DNA from: Rhexocercosporidium sp. MPI-PUGE-AT-0058
Lineage: Eukaryota > Ascomycota > Leotiomycetes > Helotiales
Assembly: GCA_020746875.1 (NCBI GenBank)
Contig: JAGTJL010000003.1
Span: 62,001-126,000 of the forward strand
Direction of reading: 5' to 3'
Length of the DNA stretch: 64,000 bases
Part shown: one piece after another, positions 10,276-21,854 of the stretch
Layout: each line of letters opens with the position of its first letter
How positions within the stretch are numbered: position 1 is the first letter of the stretch
Position numbers and translations under genes: made by a program
Notes under the pieces: generated by a model
What the model was told of the DNA's origin: nothing
Databases searched by the model: none
What the model saw: the letters and a program-made list of their open reading frames with translations, nothing else

Positions 10276-11422
10276 GAGCATTGATATTGATGGGAGGTTT
10301 AGGTAATGGATTCGGCGTTGGAAAAGGGCAAACGGCATTTAGGAATGAGAGAAGAGCTAGAGCAGCCTTCACATCATGTATTTTCATTTATTAAGAGGCA
10401 TAGATCACAACTCATGGGTGGGCTTTTTTAATCTTAGCGAGGCATCGGGAGACGGGGGAATGGGCGGTTCATCTAATAGTTTACGGCTGCATCTCGCACC
10501 AATCTTTGGGCATGTGATCTTCTGTACAGTTCTTTTTTCACATTCTCAGATCAAACCGCCATTTCCATCCTCAGGGCCTCATCAATCCCAAGCCCCTTCC
10601 ATCGCCCTCCCTCAACCGAAGTTCTCTTCCGCATTCAAACCAATCAATCCACCATTGGAGTCTTCTTCTCCACTCTGAAACCCAATTAAACGGCCACCCT
10701 CCACAAAAGCTAAACAGATCCTTGGTCACGATTTCTTTGCATGCCAAGCAGAACATTAACGCAAGGCGTCCCACTTGCTAGTAAGTAATGATGCCAAGAA
10801 ATACTTGGAGATAAGTTGTGGCTGGATTTCAAATAATATCACATGCTAGAGTGGCTGATACTGTGGGAGACTCGGCTTCGCTGGGTTGGCTAGTGCGGGA
10901 GAAGGTAGGGATGGGGGATGAGAGGATTTGCTTTTTCATCGCGAATCCCACACGAAAGTGACGAAGAGACTCGCAACATCTTTTGTTTTTATATCACGAG
11001 GCTCAAAAACAAGACGAGGTTCTTCTCGTTTGGAGAACCTCATGTCTACCTGTTACCACAATTGGTATTTACACAGGTCAACTCTCAAATTCCCCACCCT
11101 GTACATTGTTCAGTGTCCACACATTCCAAAGATGGGCTTTCTAGGGAGGGAATGGAATGCTCCACGTGGGTGAAGGGAGAGGTCGTGGCGTCTTGTTGAG
11201 AAAGCGACCACAAGAAAAGGAGTCCGGAAATCGTCATTTCGAGGCGCATTTGCGATAAGTACCTGAGTGAAGTGACATGGAGTAAGGGTTGCTTTTATTT
11301 TCTAGTTTGTCTGTACTTCAGTCCGCGCTTTCTGTTTTTCATCCAGTTGTTTTCTACTTGGAGAGAACTCACGAGATCAGTTCAACTCCCATCTCATATC
11401 CTCGACACAACAAACAGTTAGG
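10276..11422. other. Spacer
   Basis: About 1.1 kb. Holds the SIS gene's 3' end and sequence upstream of the small secreted ORF. No coding signal that I trust; open frames of 80-100 codons near 10376-10678 and 10918-11199 lack protein-like composition. Confidence 0.45.
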
Positions 11423-11647
11423 ATGCAAGTCTCAATCATCTTCTTCTCATACTTCGCAGCTTCAGTGCTTTCCCATCCACCGGTCTCAAATCCTGAGCAA
11501 ACACTCTCATCCGATCAACCCGATATCAAAGATCTCTACGCATACCATCCAGAACAGAAACCACTACATACCACGGTGTTGATGGGAATGGCAAAAGCAC
11601 AAGCTACTGCAGGAACTAAAGCATCCCGAGGCAGTGCCAGTGCTTGA
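11423..11647 (+). CDS. Putative small secreted peptide, 74 aa
   Basis: Short intronless frame. It begins with a good signal peptide (MQVSIIFFSYFAASVLS, cleavage likely before HPP). The mature part, about 57 residues, is hydrophilic and contains no cysteine (QPDIKDLYAYHPEQKPLHTT) and ends in an A/S/T/G-rich tail (ATAGTKASRGSASA). No family is recognised. Lack of cysteines argues against a classical apoplastic effector; a small secreted or peptide-precursor protein, or chance, are all possible. It ends 249 bases before the WW-domain gene on the same strand. Confidence 0.4.
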   Translation: MQVSIIFFSYFAASVLSHPPVSNPEQTLSSDQPDIKDLYAYHPEQKPLHTTVLMGMAKAQATAGTKASRGSASA

Positions 11648-11709
11648 GTTCTGTCTGGATTTGGATGGATATGGATATGGATTGGTGTTTGATCCATGAC
11701 GCGACTAAC

Positions 11710-11717
11710 TGACGTCA
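11710..11717. promoter_or_regulatory. CRE/bZIP-type palindrome TGACGTCA
   Basis: A perfect TGACGTCA palindrome 180 bases upstream of the WW-domain gene's ATG. This is the classical CRE bound by CREB/ATF-type bZIP factors (Atf1/AtfA family in fungi). Placement is sensible for control of the downstream gene; function is inferred. Confidence 0.4.
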
Positions 11718-11896
11718 CGAAAACCGTCAGATGGTGCTCGAATGGCAAACTTCTTGATTACTGTACTGTACAGTATCTCTACTCTACTCGGCCATTCGGA
11801 TTCCAAATACCCTTCTATTATTCTCATATTTATTTACAACTCGACTTCCCACGACACACAAATCAATCAAGCAGTCAACAGTCCCAGAAAATCAAC

Positions 11897-12742
11897 ATGT
11901 CACAACCAAACGAAGCCCCTCCACCATACGAGGCAAATACAGCTCCCAAAGCAAACAACAACCTCCAAGTACCAAATACACGAAATGGCATACCACCCAA
12001 CGATCGTCGTTCAATGGAAGACGAATTCCGCAGCCTCCCTCAAGGATGGACTCGGCAATACGACGAACAGAGCCACCATCAATTCTTTGTCGACACACTC
12101 GCCAATCCCCCTCGATCAATCTGGCACCATCCGTACGACGATGAGGAATACCTCTCTTCCGTAACTCCCGAAGAACGTTCGCGCATTCAATCACTCCACC
12201 GCGTCCCAACACCAGCCGATATTCAAGCCGAGAGCAGTGGCGACGATGACCATGACGCATCAGGCTCGCACCCCCCTCTTCCTCCAAGAGGAAATAACGA
12301 GAAGCTGAGCGGCGCGCATAAGATCGGACGGAAGATGAAGGATAAACTCACATCATCAACGCATGAAGAGAGAGAAGCTCAGCGTCGGAAGCGTGAAGAG
12401 GAAGAACGCCAGGCGTATCAAAGACATCTGCATATCCGGCGCCAGATGAGCAAGGCGATGGAGACGGGCCAGCCGCAACTTTTGGGCAAGGATAGGAATG
12501 GGAAAGATGTGTATATTGAGCCTCCACAGATGCCGACGGGGTATGGGTATGGTGGTGGTGGATATGGGTATAATCCGTATAATCAGGGACCATACGGACC
12601 GTATGGGAATCCAGGTGTGAGGTATATGAGGCCGGCGTATCCATATGGAAGGCCTTATGGTGGTGGATATGGGGGTGGATTCGGTTTGCCGTTGGTTGGA
12701 GGGTTGGCTGGTGGTGCGCTTTTGGGTGGTTTACTTTTCTAA
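11897..12742 (+). CDS. WW-domain protein with PPPY motif and Gly/Tyr-rich tail
   Basis: Single exon, 281 aa from ATG 11897 (the frame is open upstream, but this ATG begins the conserved MSQPNEAPPPYEA start). It has an N-terminal PPPY motif, itself a WW ligand, then one WW domain (about 47-80: LPQGWTRQYDEQSHHQFFVD...PRSIWHHPY) with the first conserved W, the aromatic FFVD pair and a second W. A charged helix follows (HEEREAQRRKREEEERQAYQR), then YIEPP and a Gly/Tyr/Pro-rich tail ending in a glycine-hydrophobic segment (LPLVGGLAGGALLGGLLF). WW domains bind proline motifs, so an adaptor role, perhaps with HECT ligases, is likely. Partners are unknown. A CRE-like palindrome lies upstream. Confidence 0.85.
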   Translation: MSQPNEAPPPYEANTAPKANNNLQVPNTRNGIPPNDRRSMEDEFRSLPQGWTRQYDEQSHHQFFVDTLANPPRSIWHHPYDDEEYLSSVTPEERSRIQSLHRVPTPADIQAESSGDDDHDASGSHPPLPPRGNNEKLSGAHKIGRKMKDKLTSSTHEEREAQRRKREEEERQAYQRHLHIRRQMSKAMETGQPQLLGKDRNGKDVYIEPPQMPTGYGYGGGGYGYNPYNQGPYGPYGNPGVRYMRPAYPYGRPYGGGYGGGFGLPLVGGLAGGALLGGLLF

Positions 12743-13529
12743 GTGATGATGGGATTTCCTTGGATTGCGTGGATAAATCATGGATGACAGAGAACGGACG
12801 GGAGGGGTCGGTAGGAGGAAAGGAGTACTGGCAAAACAGGGATTCTCTTTAAGTCAATTGATTGGGTTTCCTGAACTTCATCTCGTGCTTTTCCAACTCA
12901 GAAACATCTTTCTCTCGCGGCCGAATTGAAAATGAAGAACTTACTCTTCCCATTCAATAATCTCTCATTTCCCTCTCTCTTCATTTATTTGAGCTTGCCG
13001 ACTTTTGTTTGATTGAATTCAAGATTATTTTCCGTAGTTTAGGACCTTGTAAAAGCCTCAGTTGTCTTCATCGCGCCGATAGTCAAGTTCCGGGTTCACT
13101 AATTGCCTTGGCTCGTTCTTATGTCCTTAAACGCAACGAAGTGTTGAAGCCCCGTAAAAAAAAAAGACCTCCTGCCGGTATTCAAGGTCAGACGCGAGCA
13201 AGCTAGGTAGACTGGATCTGAACTCATTTCAAACTCAGTTTATTCGGTCTCGTCATATCACATGTCAAAAACCTTGCAGGGTCAACAAAAGCCTCCTCGT
13301 CTTGAATTATATACAATATCCCCACGAATCTATTCAGCCTGACTATCAAATAGCTGACCTCTAGTCTCCCATTCTTTACCACCAAAAGGAAACATCAAAT
13401 CATGACATCTCTACGCACCCCTCAATACCCATCCCCCCTTCCTCCAGCCTCATGTCCATCCTCAAGTCCATCCCATCCCTCTCCCTCTTCAATGCCCCTC
13501 ACTCTCCTGTCACCACCCATCCCAAGAAT
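12743..13529. other. Spacer between convergent genes
   Basis: About 790 bases between the WW gene (+) and the cytochrome b5-like gene (-). Convergent, so mostly 3' flanks. The plus strand is C-rich near 13400-13520. No coding signal seen. Confidence 0.45.
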
Positions 13530-13891
13530 CTACAACTTCGCCTTCTCTCCAACCGTACCAATCTTGAGCTTCGGGCTATACTTCTTAAGTACACTCTCAT
13601 TATGGTATTTCCAGAACTGCTTCGTTGCGTCCTTGCCCGCCACGCGCTTGAGGATCTTCGCTCCGCCTGGGTGTTCGTCTACGAAATCTGTTATGGCGTT
13701 GGCATTAGCATGGCTCGGTCTTTTGAGAGAGGGGGGGCGGAGAGAAGGGGGCAGAGGGGGGAATTGAAGGAGGGAAAATGGGAAGAGAACGCACTTGTGA
13801 CATCGTATACACCCTCGTCGATGATAATATACATTCCCTCCTCGGGCGACTTGTGAGATGCTACGTCGGCTGTGGAAAAGGACTTCGACAT
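13530..13891 (-). CDS. Small soluble cytochrome b5-like protein
   Basis: Two exons: 13795-13891 and 13530-13687; the 107-base intron (GTGCGT...CTAAT...ACAG) is pyrimidine-rich and joins phase 1 to give 84 aa. The product is a minimal cytochrome b5 domain: MYIIIDEGVYDVTNFVDEHPGG with the first haem-ligand histidine in HPGG, then AGKDATKQFWKYHNE with the second histidine. It ends soon after (KLKIGTVGEKAKL), with no membrane anchor and no fused oxidoreductase. Such small b5 proteins act as soluble electron carriers or haem/steroid-binding proteins; the partner is unknown. Confidence 0.88.
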
Positions 13892-14287
13892 TTTGAATGG
13901 TTTGTGATCTCTGATCTGGTTCCACGGATCTATCTCCCTATGTCCTGGCGGAGGTTCCGTTGCGCGGATTGTTCTTGAGAGGTGACTGGTGGTGAGAGTT
14001 TAAGATCGGAGGTCTTAGAAGTGTACCTTATGAAATTTGACGAAAAGAAAGGTGGGAGGATTGGTAATTACTGGTATCGTATCGATGATGGGGAAGAGAA
14101 ACGGTGCGGAGAGAGAGAATGTGGAGGTGTATGTGGAGGACGATGCGATCATTAAACAAGGATGGCAGTGTCGGACCTCGGCTCGGTTTGCTCAGCTGGA
14201 AAGGATGAGCCGTGATTGGTTGATTTCTCACATGTAAATATCTCCTCCTGTAACTCATCGTTCGATCATTACAATTGATTAAGGAGA
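13892..14287. other. Spacer between two minus-strand genes
   Basis: About 400 bases: promoter and leader of the cytochrome b5-like gene and the 3' end of the hydrolase gene. No coding signal seen. Confidence 0.45.
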
Positions 14288-16616
14288 TCATGCCATCGAT
14301 GGCTCAAGAATAGCCCTCTTGGTTGCATCTTCTTCCACCCATTTACTTATCCTCTCACCAACATCCCCAACCAGACTCTCATATTGAGGACCAGAAAAGA
14401 AAAGACCGCAATGTGCTCCAACCTCATCAACTCCTTCCATGTACACCCTGATCCAACACTTGTCCCTCTTCCCACCATATTCAGGAGGTAACATGCAGAA
14501 CTTCTTATCTCGCTTCGGCTTGTCATCGACTGTCGCGACCGAAGCCTGCCTCGCTCTCGGTTCGGGGTTGATTGTCATCTTCCGTATCTCCTCTACTTTC
14601 TCTTCCTCCAGCCTTTGTCTCTCTTTCCGTTTCTCCTCTTCCCTCTCCTCTTTCTGACGCTTCTTCTCTTCGGCTTTCTGCTCCTTCTCACGATCTTGAC
14701 GTGCTTTCTTCTCTCTCTTCTCGACCAATTTCTTCCGGTCCTTGATTGCACTGTCACGATCCTTGACTGCTTGTTGGTAGGCTTTCAAGATACGTTTCTG
14801 CTCTTTCTCTGCAATCTTCCGGGAGTCCCTGTCGGTGTACGCATCTAGATCGACAGCTTCAGGCTCCGTAGGCATGGGTGGAATTGGAGGTAAAGATGGC
14901 TCGATCGCCGAACGCTGAATCACTGGTTCTTCATCTTCCTCAACCTTGGCGGGTAAGGGCTCTTCATCATCCTGGATCGGCATCGAATCGATGTGCTGCA
15001 TTGGCCCCAACTCTTGCACATAGTCGTGTACGCCCGAATTCTCACCAAGATCCTGCATCTGAAGCTCGACTGGTGACGCATCTGGGCCTTCTTCAAGAGC
15101 CTGTGGAGTGACTGTACCATCCCCATGCTCATCTACCGATATCCTAGGTGTAGATGGAGTCGGCGTAAGTCTGCGTTCAGTCGGACTCATGTCTTCCATC
15201 TCACCTTCAATTGATTTCAAATTGCCGTCTTTGTCCAACATTTGTCCAGACGGAACTTTAGGCTGCTTCGGTCTACCCGTGCTAGCTGTGTAGTAATTGA
15301 CAAACCGAATACGCTGGGTGGGTAGGCGATATCCTAGTCCCGATCTTGGTGTATCATCGACATCCTCCAACGCACGAATTCGCTCATAACGATTCTTCAA
15401 CCCAGGATAATCCGCCATGCAGCCTCCGAACTCCAGATGTGACACGAAATACTGTTTCGTAGCGGCAGTCAGACCATCAGAGTGTTTGTTCACGAAATGT
15501 AGAACGTTAGTCCAGCCTTTGCGTTCGGGTAATCGTACATCATTGGGAAAAGGTGGATTGAAAAATGGATCATTTGGTGGTGGACTGGCGAGCGGAGAGG
15601 TGATGCTCTGGACGAGACTTAGTGAAGAGTCATTGGATGTGATTGTCGAGGCCGCATAGCTCTGTGATGAACTGCCGTCATGTGAAGGAGTATTTGTGCC
15701 ACTTCCAAAGGAAGATTGAGGTTTCGGGGGCTCTGGCGCAGGACGGAATAGACTGCCAATACCACTTACAACCACACCAGGATGCATTCCGAGAAAGGGG
15801 GTGTCGAAGTTGATTGTGCCCAAAATTCGATGGCGGAAAGGCTTCCCGGTTGCCGGAGACAAGGGTTTTTGAAGAGCGACTTCCGCAGACAACAATCCAC
15901 CCATACTATGCCCAAGTAATACCACATCCGTATGTCTGTTCTCGTGTGGTTCGAGCCTATCCAGTAAGCGACTGACTTGAAAGAACACAGCGGACATACC
16001 ATGTACTGAAATCATCTCGAGCAAAGTCAATCGCTTTCCTCGACTTGTATCTTGGGTATATCTTGGTATGTACGGCATGGGTCTCGGAAAGGGTGATGGT
16101 GAGAAGATTATGAACATGTGCCGGAAAGCTTTGGAAGCTGGTTTCATTGCCCATGAATCCGTGAATGAAAACAAGTAGTAGAGTCCGTCTGCCATCCCGT
16201 CCTGACTCCGAAGGTACCAACGAATGCGTGGAAGAAGATCTTGGATCTTCGGATCTCCATTGTTCTGATATCAACTCGCTCCTTCTTGCATCATCAGAGG
16301 TATATGGTGGTGGTGCAACAGCTTGGACTGAGGGTATTCGCGGAGGGAGAGGAGGAGGTCGACCACGGGCTTTCTCAGCTATTTGTGCAGGAGTTGCAAA
16401 CGAAGCGGCAGACGGATTGCTGTACCGTTCCTCTTGTAGTGCTTTCTCTGATAACTGTGCGGCGGTCGCATACTGTGAAGTTGATGTGGTTCCTGCTCTA
16501 TCTTTGGAGGCTTTTTCAGCAAGTTGAGCTGGGGTTGCTAGACCTTCGAAGGATGGACCAGTTGCGCCGGCACGGTCCTTTCGAATCTTCTCGTCGAGTT
16601 GTGCCTGACTTGCCAT
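14288..16616 (-). CDS. DUF676-type alpha/beta hydrolase with N-terminal repeats
   Basis: Two exons: 16000-16616 and 14288-15956; the 43-base intron (GTATGT...ATAG) joins at DFSTW|LEPHE to give 761 aa. The N-terminus has about four imperfect 20-30-residue repeats (AQLDEKIRKDRAG, AQLAEKASKDRAG, AQLSEKALQEER, AQIAEKARG). The catalytic region has LLLVFIHGFMGNETSF (oxyanion strand) and the nucleophile elbow LLGHSMGG, typical of serine lipases/esterases of the DUF676/PGAP1-like group. After an S/P-rich linker there is a long lysine/glutamate-rich coiled coil (KEQKRILKAYQQAVKDRDSA ... EREEEKRKERQRLEEEK) and a conserved-looking end (CWIRVYMEGVDEVGAHCGLF). A role in lipid or acyl hydrolysis is likely; substrate unknown. 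No signal peptide. Confidence 0.88.
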
Positions 16617-18212
16617 AATGAATAGTCAAAGTCAAAGTAAAGATGAGTCGAGCATGTTGGCTCTAACCTTCAGGTTGAGGGGTTGAAATCAAGTTGGAAG
16701 CTTGGTCACCCCGCAGGACAATCAAAAATCTAGGTGGGGTGACTGATAGGGCGATAAGGACGAGGATGACGAAGGGTGACCGAGGGGGACAGCCTTGTTA
16801 CCCAAACAAAAAGAAGAGGCAGAACATACACTGATAGTAACAAGAACTGAACAGAACTTACTGAGTGGTATCTCACCTATTTCGAAAACCCTTGAAGCTT
16901 GAGGTAGGGTGGGTACATCGGCTCGAGACTTAGGCTTCGAGGCCTTCCACACTTGAAAGCGACCTTTCCTCTTCCATATTTCCAGCAACGATGTCTCTTT
17001 GGTTGCCCCCAAGTTCAGCATCAGGATGATCTCTTTGTGCTATTGTATCTGTAGAGGTTTCTGGCGGCTGGAGGGAGCGAAGAAAGAAGACCCCGTTCCC
17101 AGCATTCGGTCTCATCTCACTATAGCTGGCCTTCGGATGACCCTGCCTGTTTTCCGGGAAGGGGCCAATTTATTATCTCCACTGCTAGAGGGTATCACTC
17201 CAGCCTGAGGAATATCAAGCCCTTTGCCGGTGTCCCAAATAATCCACGCCCGGGAGCAAAGCCATGTTGAAGCCGTAGGTGAGATGGACATGCAGTCCAG
17301 AGCTTGGTTGCCATGTATCCGATGTCTCACTACATCTCCCCCTTATGGCACCTCTTTTTTTTGGTTCCCACAGCGTCTATACCATTGTCGACAGCTCCCT
17401 ATTCCCCACCAGCCACTCTTCACCATGCCTGACTACCAGTATCACTTGTAGGTGCCATGGACTGCCACAAGGGCCCAACGGATCCAGATCCACTCGCTGA
17501 ATATCGGACTCCTATTCATTGCTTCCAATCTACTGCCACCTTCGTGGCCGAACACAGGTCCATCGCCTCTAGAGCAGCCAAGCCCTCAACACTCTCTAGA
17601 GCTTTGTGATCGTGCGCCTGGCGGCTACGAGGAAGTTTCCTATGGCATGGAACGGGAGTGAAAAGGCCACAGATGCTATCAAAGTTCGGCACTCGACGGA
17701 GAGGTTCAAGAGGAGATCGAGCGCGTTCGTAATGGCTCGGTCAGTGTGTAGGTTGATTGTGGAATTGCCTTTCAGAATTTCTGCCTCCTTTACATCATTG
17801 TATGTCCCTCGAAGAGTATTCGAAGGAGATGGAGGTCGCTGGATCTTGAGGGATCTATGGATTAGTAGCCAACCGTATTCATGGAGACCGATTGGGTCGA
17901 CATTGATTTATCGCGCCCAGCAGGGAGAGAAGAGAAGACGAGAGGAGAGCTTTAAAGCTGGCTCGGCTGACTCAGCATGAAACTAGGAAAGGAGAGTTCC
18001 CTATTGACATCTTGACCTATGTTTCCGAAATTCTGATAAATACCCAAGCAAGGCACCAAGTTAGTAAGTAGACAGTAAGTGCCGGAAGAATCAATTTCTA
18101 CGCGCAATCTAGAGGGACCATTGTAAGTCTGGACGTCTGCTCCATATCTAATCGCGGGGTCCTATATTTCTCTACCTTGCATGCAAGCCTTCTCCCATCT
18201 ACGACCACCAAA
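16617..18212. other. Spacer between divergent genes
   Basis: About 1.6 kb between the hydrolase (-) and the lactonase (+). It holds both promoters. Two minus-strand frames near 16722-17115 (60-100 codons) have a few protein-like stretches but no start/splice model that links them. Nothing else supported. Confidence 0.45.
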
Positions 18213-19466
18213 ATGGCGGCTGTAACTAATGCAGATATTCCTGTCGTTCCCACAACTGTTCATGTAAGGAGGAGTCTCCTATTCGTACGCGGAAGTCTAA
18301 TCATCGCAGATTGTGAATCGACTGGAGGAGAGCAGTGGAAGAGCTAAGTTTGTTACCCCTCCTCACAAAGGAACCCCATTAACCTCCTCCAGAGCTCCAC
18401 AACCTTCAAGGGATGAACTGACAATCATTCAATACTCCAATGCCTTCGCAGAACTCATTGGATCGTCTCCAACACACTCTCTGCTTCTCTCGACATCGGC
18501 AACCCCATTTTTCCACGAAGCATGTGTCTTCATTGCTGATTACGATGAACTCTATACAACCTCCAACCTCCTGCAAGCCACGTCTTCCTCGAACTTCCCA
18601 ACAATCCTGATATCCCGTATCAAGCTCCTTCGAACTGATCGACTCAGTGGAGATAACAATGTACACACAGTAGAATGGGCGAAGATGCGGCCACCTCCAG
18701 GAATCGATATGCCAAACGGAGGAGTCAACTACAAAGACGGGATTATATTCTGTGCCCAAGGGACTGCTCAAGCTGGTACTGGTGGAATTTATTACATGCC
18801 CAGAGGCAAGCCTCCACAAGCTTTGGTGACTAATTTCCATGGGAGGGATTTCAATTCCGTAAATGATGTGGTGGTTGCAAAGGACGGAGCGATCTGGTTC
18901 ACGGATCCATGCTATGGGCATGAACAAGATTTCAGACAGAGACCTAAACTGCCATGTCATATCTACAGATTCGATGCTGAGACCGGGGATTTGAGGGTCG
19001 TGGCGGATGGGCTGGGCAGGCCAAATGGTATTGCATTCAGTCCAGATGAAAGTGTCCTCTATGTGACGGATACAGATCATATTCACGGGGATGGAAGCAA
19101 GGATCCTTTGAGGTATGTTTTTCTGGGTAACTCTGAGCAAAACTTACAAGACGCAGAGCTTCCACCATCTATGCATTCGATGTCACACCAGGTCCATTCC
19201 TCGCCAACAAGAGACTCTTCGCTTTCGCGGCCGTCGGATTCCCAGATGGTATCAAATGTGATATTTACGGGAATGTCTACTCAGGCTGTGGGGATGGAGT
19301 CGAGGTTTGGAATTCTCATGGCAGTTTGATTGGGAGGATTCTAGTTGCAGGTGGGGTTGCAAACTTCTCCTTTGGCAGAGATGGGGAACTGTTCCTATGT
19401 GCTGAACAAAATCTATGGAGATTGCAATTAGCGAGGCAGACCAAGGGAGCTTTACTTGGGATTTGA
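18213..19466 (+). CDS. SMP-30/gluconolactonase-family protein
   Basis: Three exons: 18213-18263, 18310-19112, 19151-19466; introns of 46 and 38 bases (GTAAGG...CTAAT...GCAG; GTATGT...TTACAAG) give 389 aa. The sequence follows a six-bladed beta-propeller of the SMP-30/gluconolactonase/LRE-like family: FNSVNDVVVAKDGAIWFTDPCYG, GLGRPNGIAFSPDESVLYVTDT, GFPDGIKCDIYGNVYSGCGDGVEVW. The Asn and Asp residues of NDV, PNG and PDG correspond to the metal-binding positions of the family. No signal peptide is seen. It probably hydrolyses a sugar or other lactone; the exact substrate cannot be read from sequence. Confidence 0.88.
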
Positions 19467-20215
19467 AGGGTTTGACTTGTGATTGGCGGCGATTACCCAT
19501 GAGAAACGAGCTCGAATTCGAGACAGAATCACATGCTGTATCGTTACTTCAAACCCCAGCCGAATTTCAAGTGATAAAACTGACAGATTACCGACCTACT
19601 CTTCACTTATCACAGCCGAATGATTGGCAAAATCCTCCTCACAATTATCCATCCCACCTCCCACTTTCCAATCTCACCACCGACCTGCATAAATTCTGTC
19701 CATCCGTACATCTGCAAGCCGTTCACCGGAACCGTATCACAGAAGAAGCAAAGTAAGCTTCATCACAAAATTTTGCTTGGGAAACAAGGTGTTTGCCGGC
19801 ATCGGGTCTAGGCGGAGACGGGTGGAGATGACTGTTTTTAATCTGATCCATCAGATTAGATGAGATTATTTCCGAACCCCTGTTTTGCGTGATTCCGCGG
19901 AAATGAGATGGTGGTTCTAGCGAGTGTTGGACTGGGGATAACCAATCTTTGAGTCAAGACTTCATAAGTGGGCATAGGCACATCTGAAGAGTGAAGTACT
20001 GAGAGGTCAACTTATTTTGTAATATTTGAATTAAAATACTACAAACCAATAAACATAAAACCATGAATTTTTTAAGTCTCTCCACTCGAAGAAGTTGAGT
20101 GAATCGCGCCCACATCACGTGCAATGAAGCCAGCCTCGAATTTGTAACGACGAGGCTGAAGTCAGGCAAATATTCTGGGGCCAATCTTCCTCACTCATCC
20201 TGCAACAACGCCATA
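19467..20215. other. Spacer
   Basis: About 750 bases before the RED-like gene. An A/T-rich patch lies at about 20010-20075. No coding signal seen. Confidence 0.45.
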
Positions 20216-21854
20216 ATGAATAATTCGCAATTCCGAAAGTTGGTCCTAGATACTCCAGCGCGGCAGGCCTCGTCATCCTCTCCAACAGACAAATCAGCAC
20301 CGCGCAATGGCGCAACGCCTTCCGCACTTGGTTCGCGAATGCGCAGTTCGATTCCCATGACACCGTACGTTCCCCTTCATAGCTACAAGTTACAAGCTAA
20401 CATTGTAAAGGCGCACAATAGCAGGCTACAGTTCCACCAACTCTTTCGCACGACAACTCGCTGAGCGCAATGCTTCTGCCGCTGGCCCTTCGAGCAAGAA
20501 ATTCCGCTCTGCAGCAGCACCCAAGGGCGCCAAGCTCGCAGATGGATATACCGATCGATCGAAACAGCTCCGAACCGGAGGCGAAGAAGAGGACGAGGAG
20601 AATGACAAGGTTACAAGGGTCAAGGCGTTGGAGGAGATGATGAAGCTACAGCAGATTGACGAGGAGACATTTATCAAACTGAGGGAGGAGATTCTGGGAG
20701 ATGAGGTGAAGGATAGGGCGAAGCTGGTCAAAGGTCTTGATTGGGGACTTTTGGAGAGGGTCAGGAGGGGAGAAGTGGGCGTAGAAGACGTTCTTGAAGG
20801 GCCTGAGAGGAAGAGGAGTGCCGAACGGGATGACGAAGAGGACGAGGATGTCGACGAAGAGTTTGAGAGATTGGAAGAGCGGGAAGTGGAGTCTGTGGTC
20901 AAGGAGAGAGAAAAGAAGAAAGGGGAAATGGCACCACCTGCGTTGACTGGGAAGAAGCGCAATCGGGATCAAATTCTGGCGGACATGAAAGCGGCAAGGC
21001 AAGCAGCGAAAGAAGCAGCTGCTCCGTCGCTAGGGGCGAAGTTCAAGAAGGTCGGGGACAGGAGGGTGGAGAGTAGGATTGAAAGGGATGGGAGGGGAAG
21101 GGAGGTCTTGATTACAATCGACGAACATGGCAACGAGAAGCGTAAAGTCAGGAAAGTTCAGGAACCCGAGCCAGCAGTCGAGAAAGGCCATGGACTTTTG
21201 ATGCCGGACAAAGACGTCAAGCCATTGGGAATGGAGGTACCGGGCGTCCCAAAGGTCGAAGAAGAGGATGATGATATGGATATTTTTGATGGGGTAGGGG
21301 ATGAGTACGACCCTCTGGCTGGACTTTCTGAAGACGATTCAGATGTTGAAAAGGAAGATGGGGAGGTTGAGGAGGTCAAGAAGCCTATTGCTGGAAGTAT
21401 GGCACCACCACCGAGACCGAATCCATCACGGAACTATTTCAACGAACCCAGCAAACCCGCTCCTATAAATGAATCCAAACCTGCCGCTCTCAATGACCCT
21501 ACGATCATGGCTGCTCTCCGCAAAGCCTCTGCACTTAATTTACCTTCTTCCGAACCTTCAAATGCGGAAGAAGCTGCTAGGGATGCTCGACGGAAGAAGA
21601 TGTTGGAGAGAGATGATCGAGATTCACAAGATATGGATATGGGCTTTGGATCTAGTCGATTTGCAGATGAGGAGGACTTTGAAGAGAAGAAGGTCAAGTT
21701 AAGCGAGTGGGGTAGGGGTGGAGATGATGACGGGGAAGACGGTGGAAAGGGCAAAGAGAAAAGGAAACGAGGTCCGAAGAAGAGAAAGGGCGATAGTAAT
21801 AGTGCAGCGGATGTTATGAAGGTATTGGAGAGAAGGAAGGCAGCTGGCTCTTGA
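20216..21854 (+). CDS. RED/IK-like spliceosomal protein
   Basis: Two exons: 20216-20364 and 20411-21854; the 46-base intron (GTACGT...CTAAC...AAAG) joins phase 2 and gives 530 aa. A RED N-terminal-like block (KLADGYTDRSKQLR ... HLVKGLD-type motif seen here as KLVKGLDWGLLERVRRGE) is followed by highly charged, disordered sequence rich in E, D, K and R (EREVESVVKEREKKKGE; DDDMDIFDGVGDEYDPLAGL) and a basic end (RKRGPKKRKGD). RED (IK, SMU-2 in worms) is a component of the B-complex spliceosome working with SMU1. Strong acidic low complexity is usual for the family. Nuclear pre-mRNA splicing role is from family knowledge. Confidence 0.85.

Noticed and set aside
16722..17115. Two minus frames near 17 kb as one spliced gene
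   Set aside because: No splice pair joins them in frame and neither has a recognisable domain.
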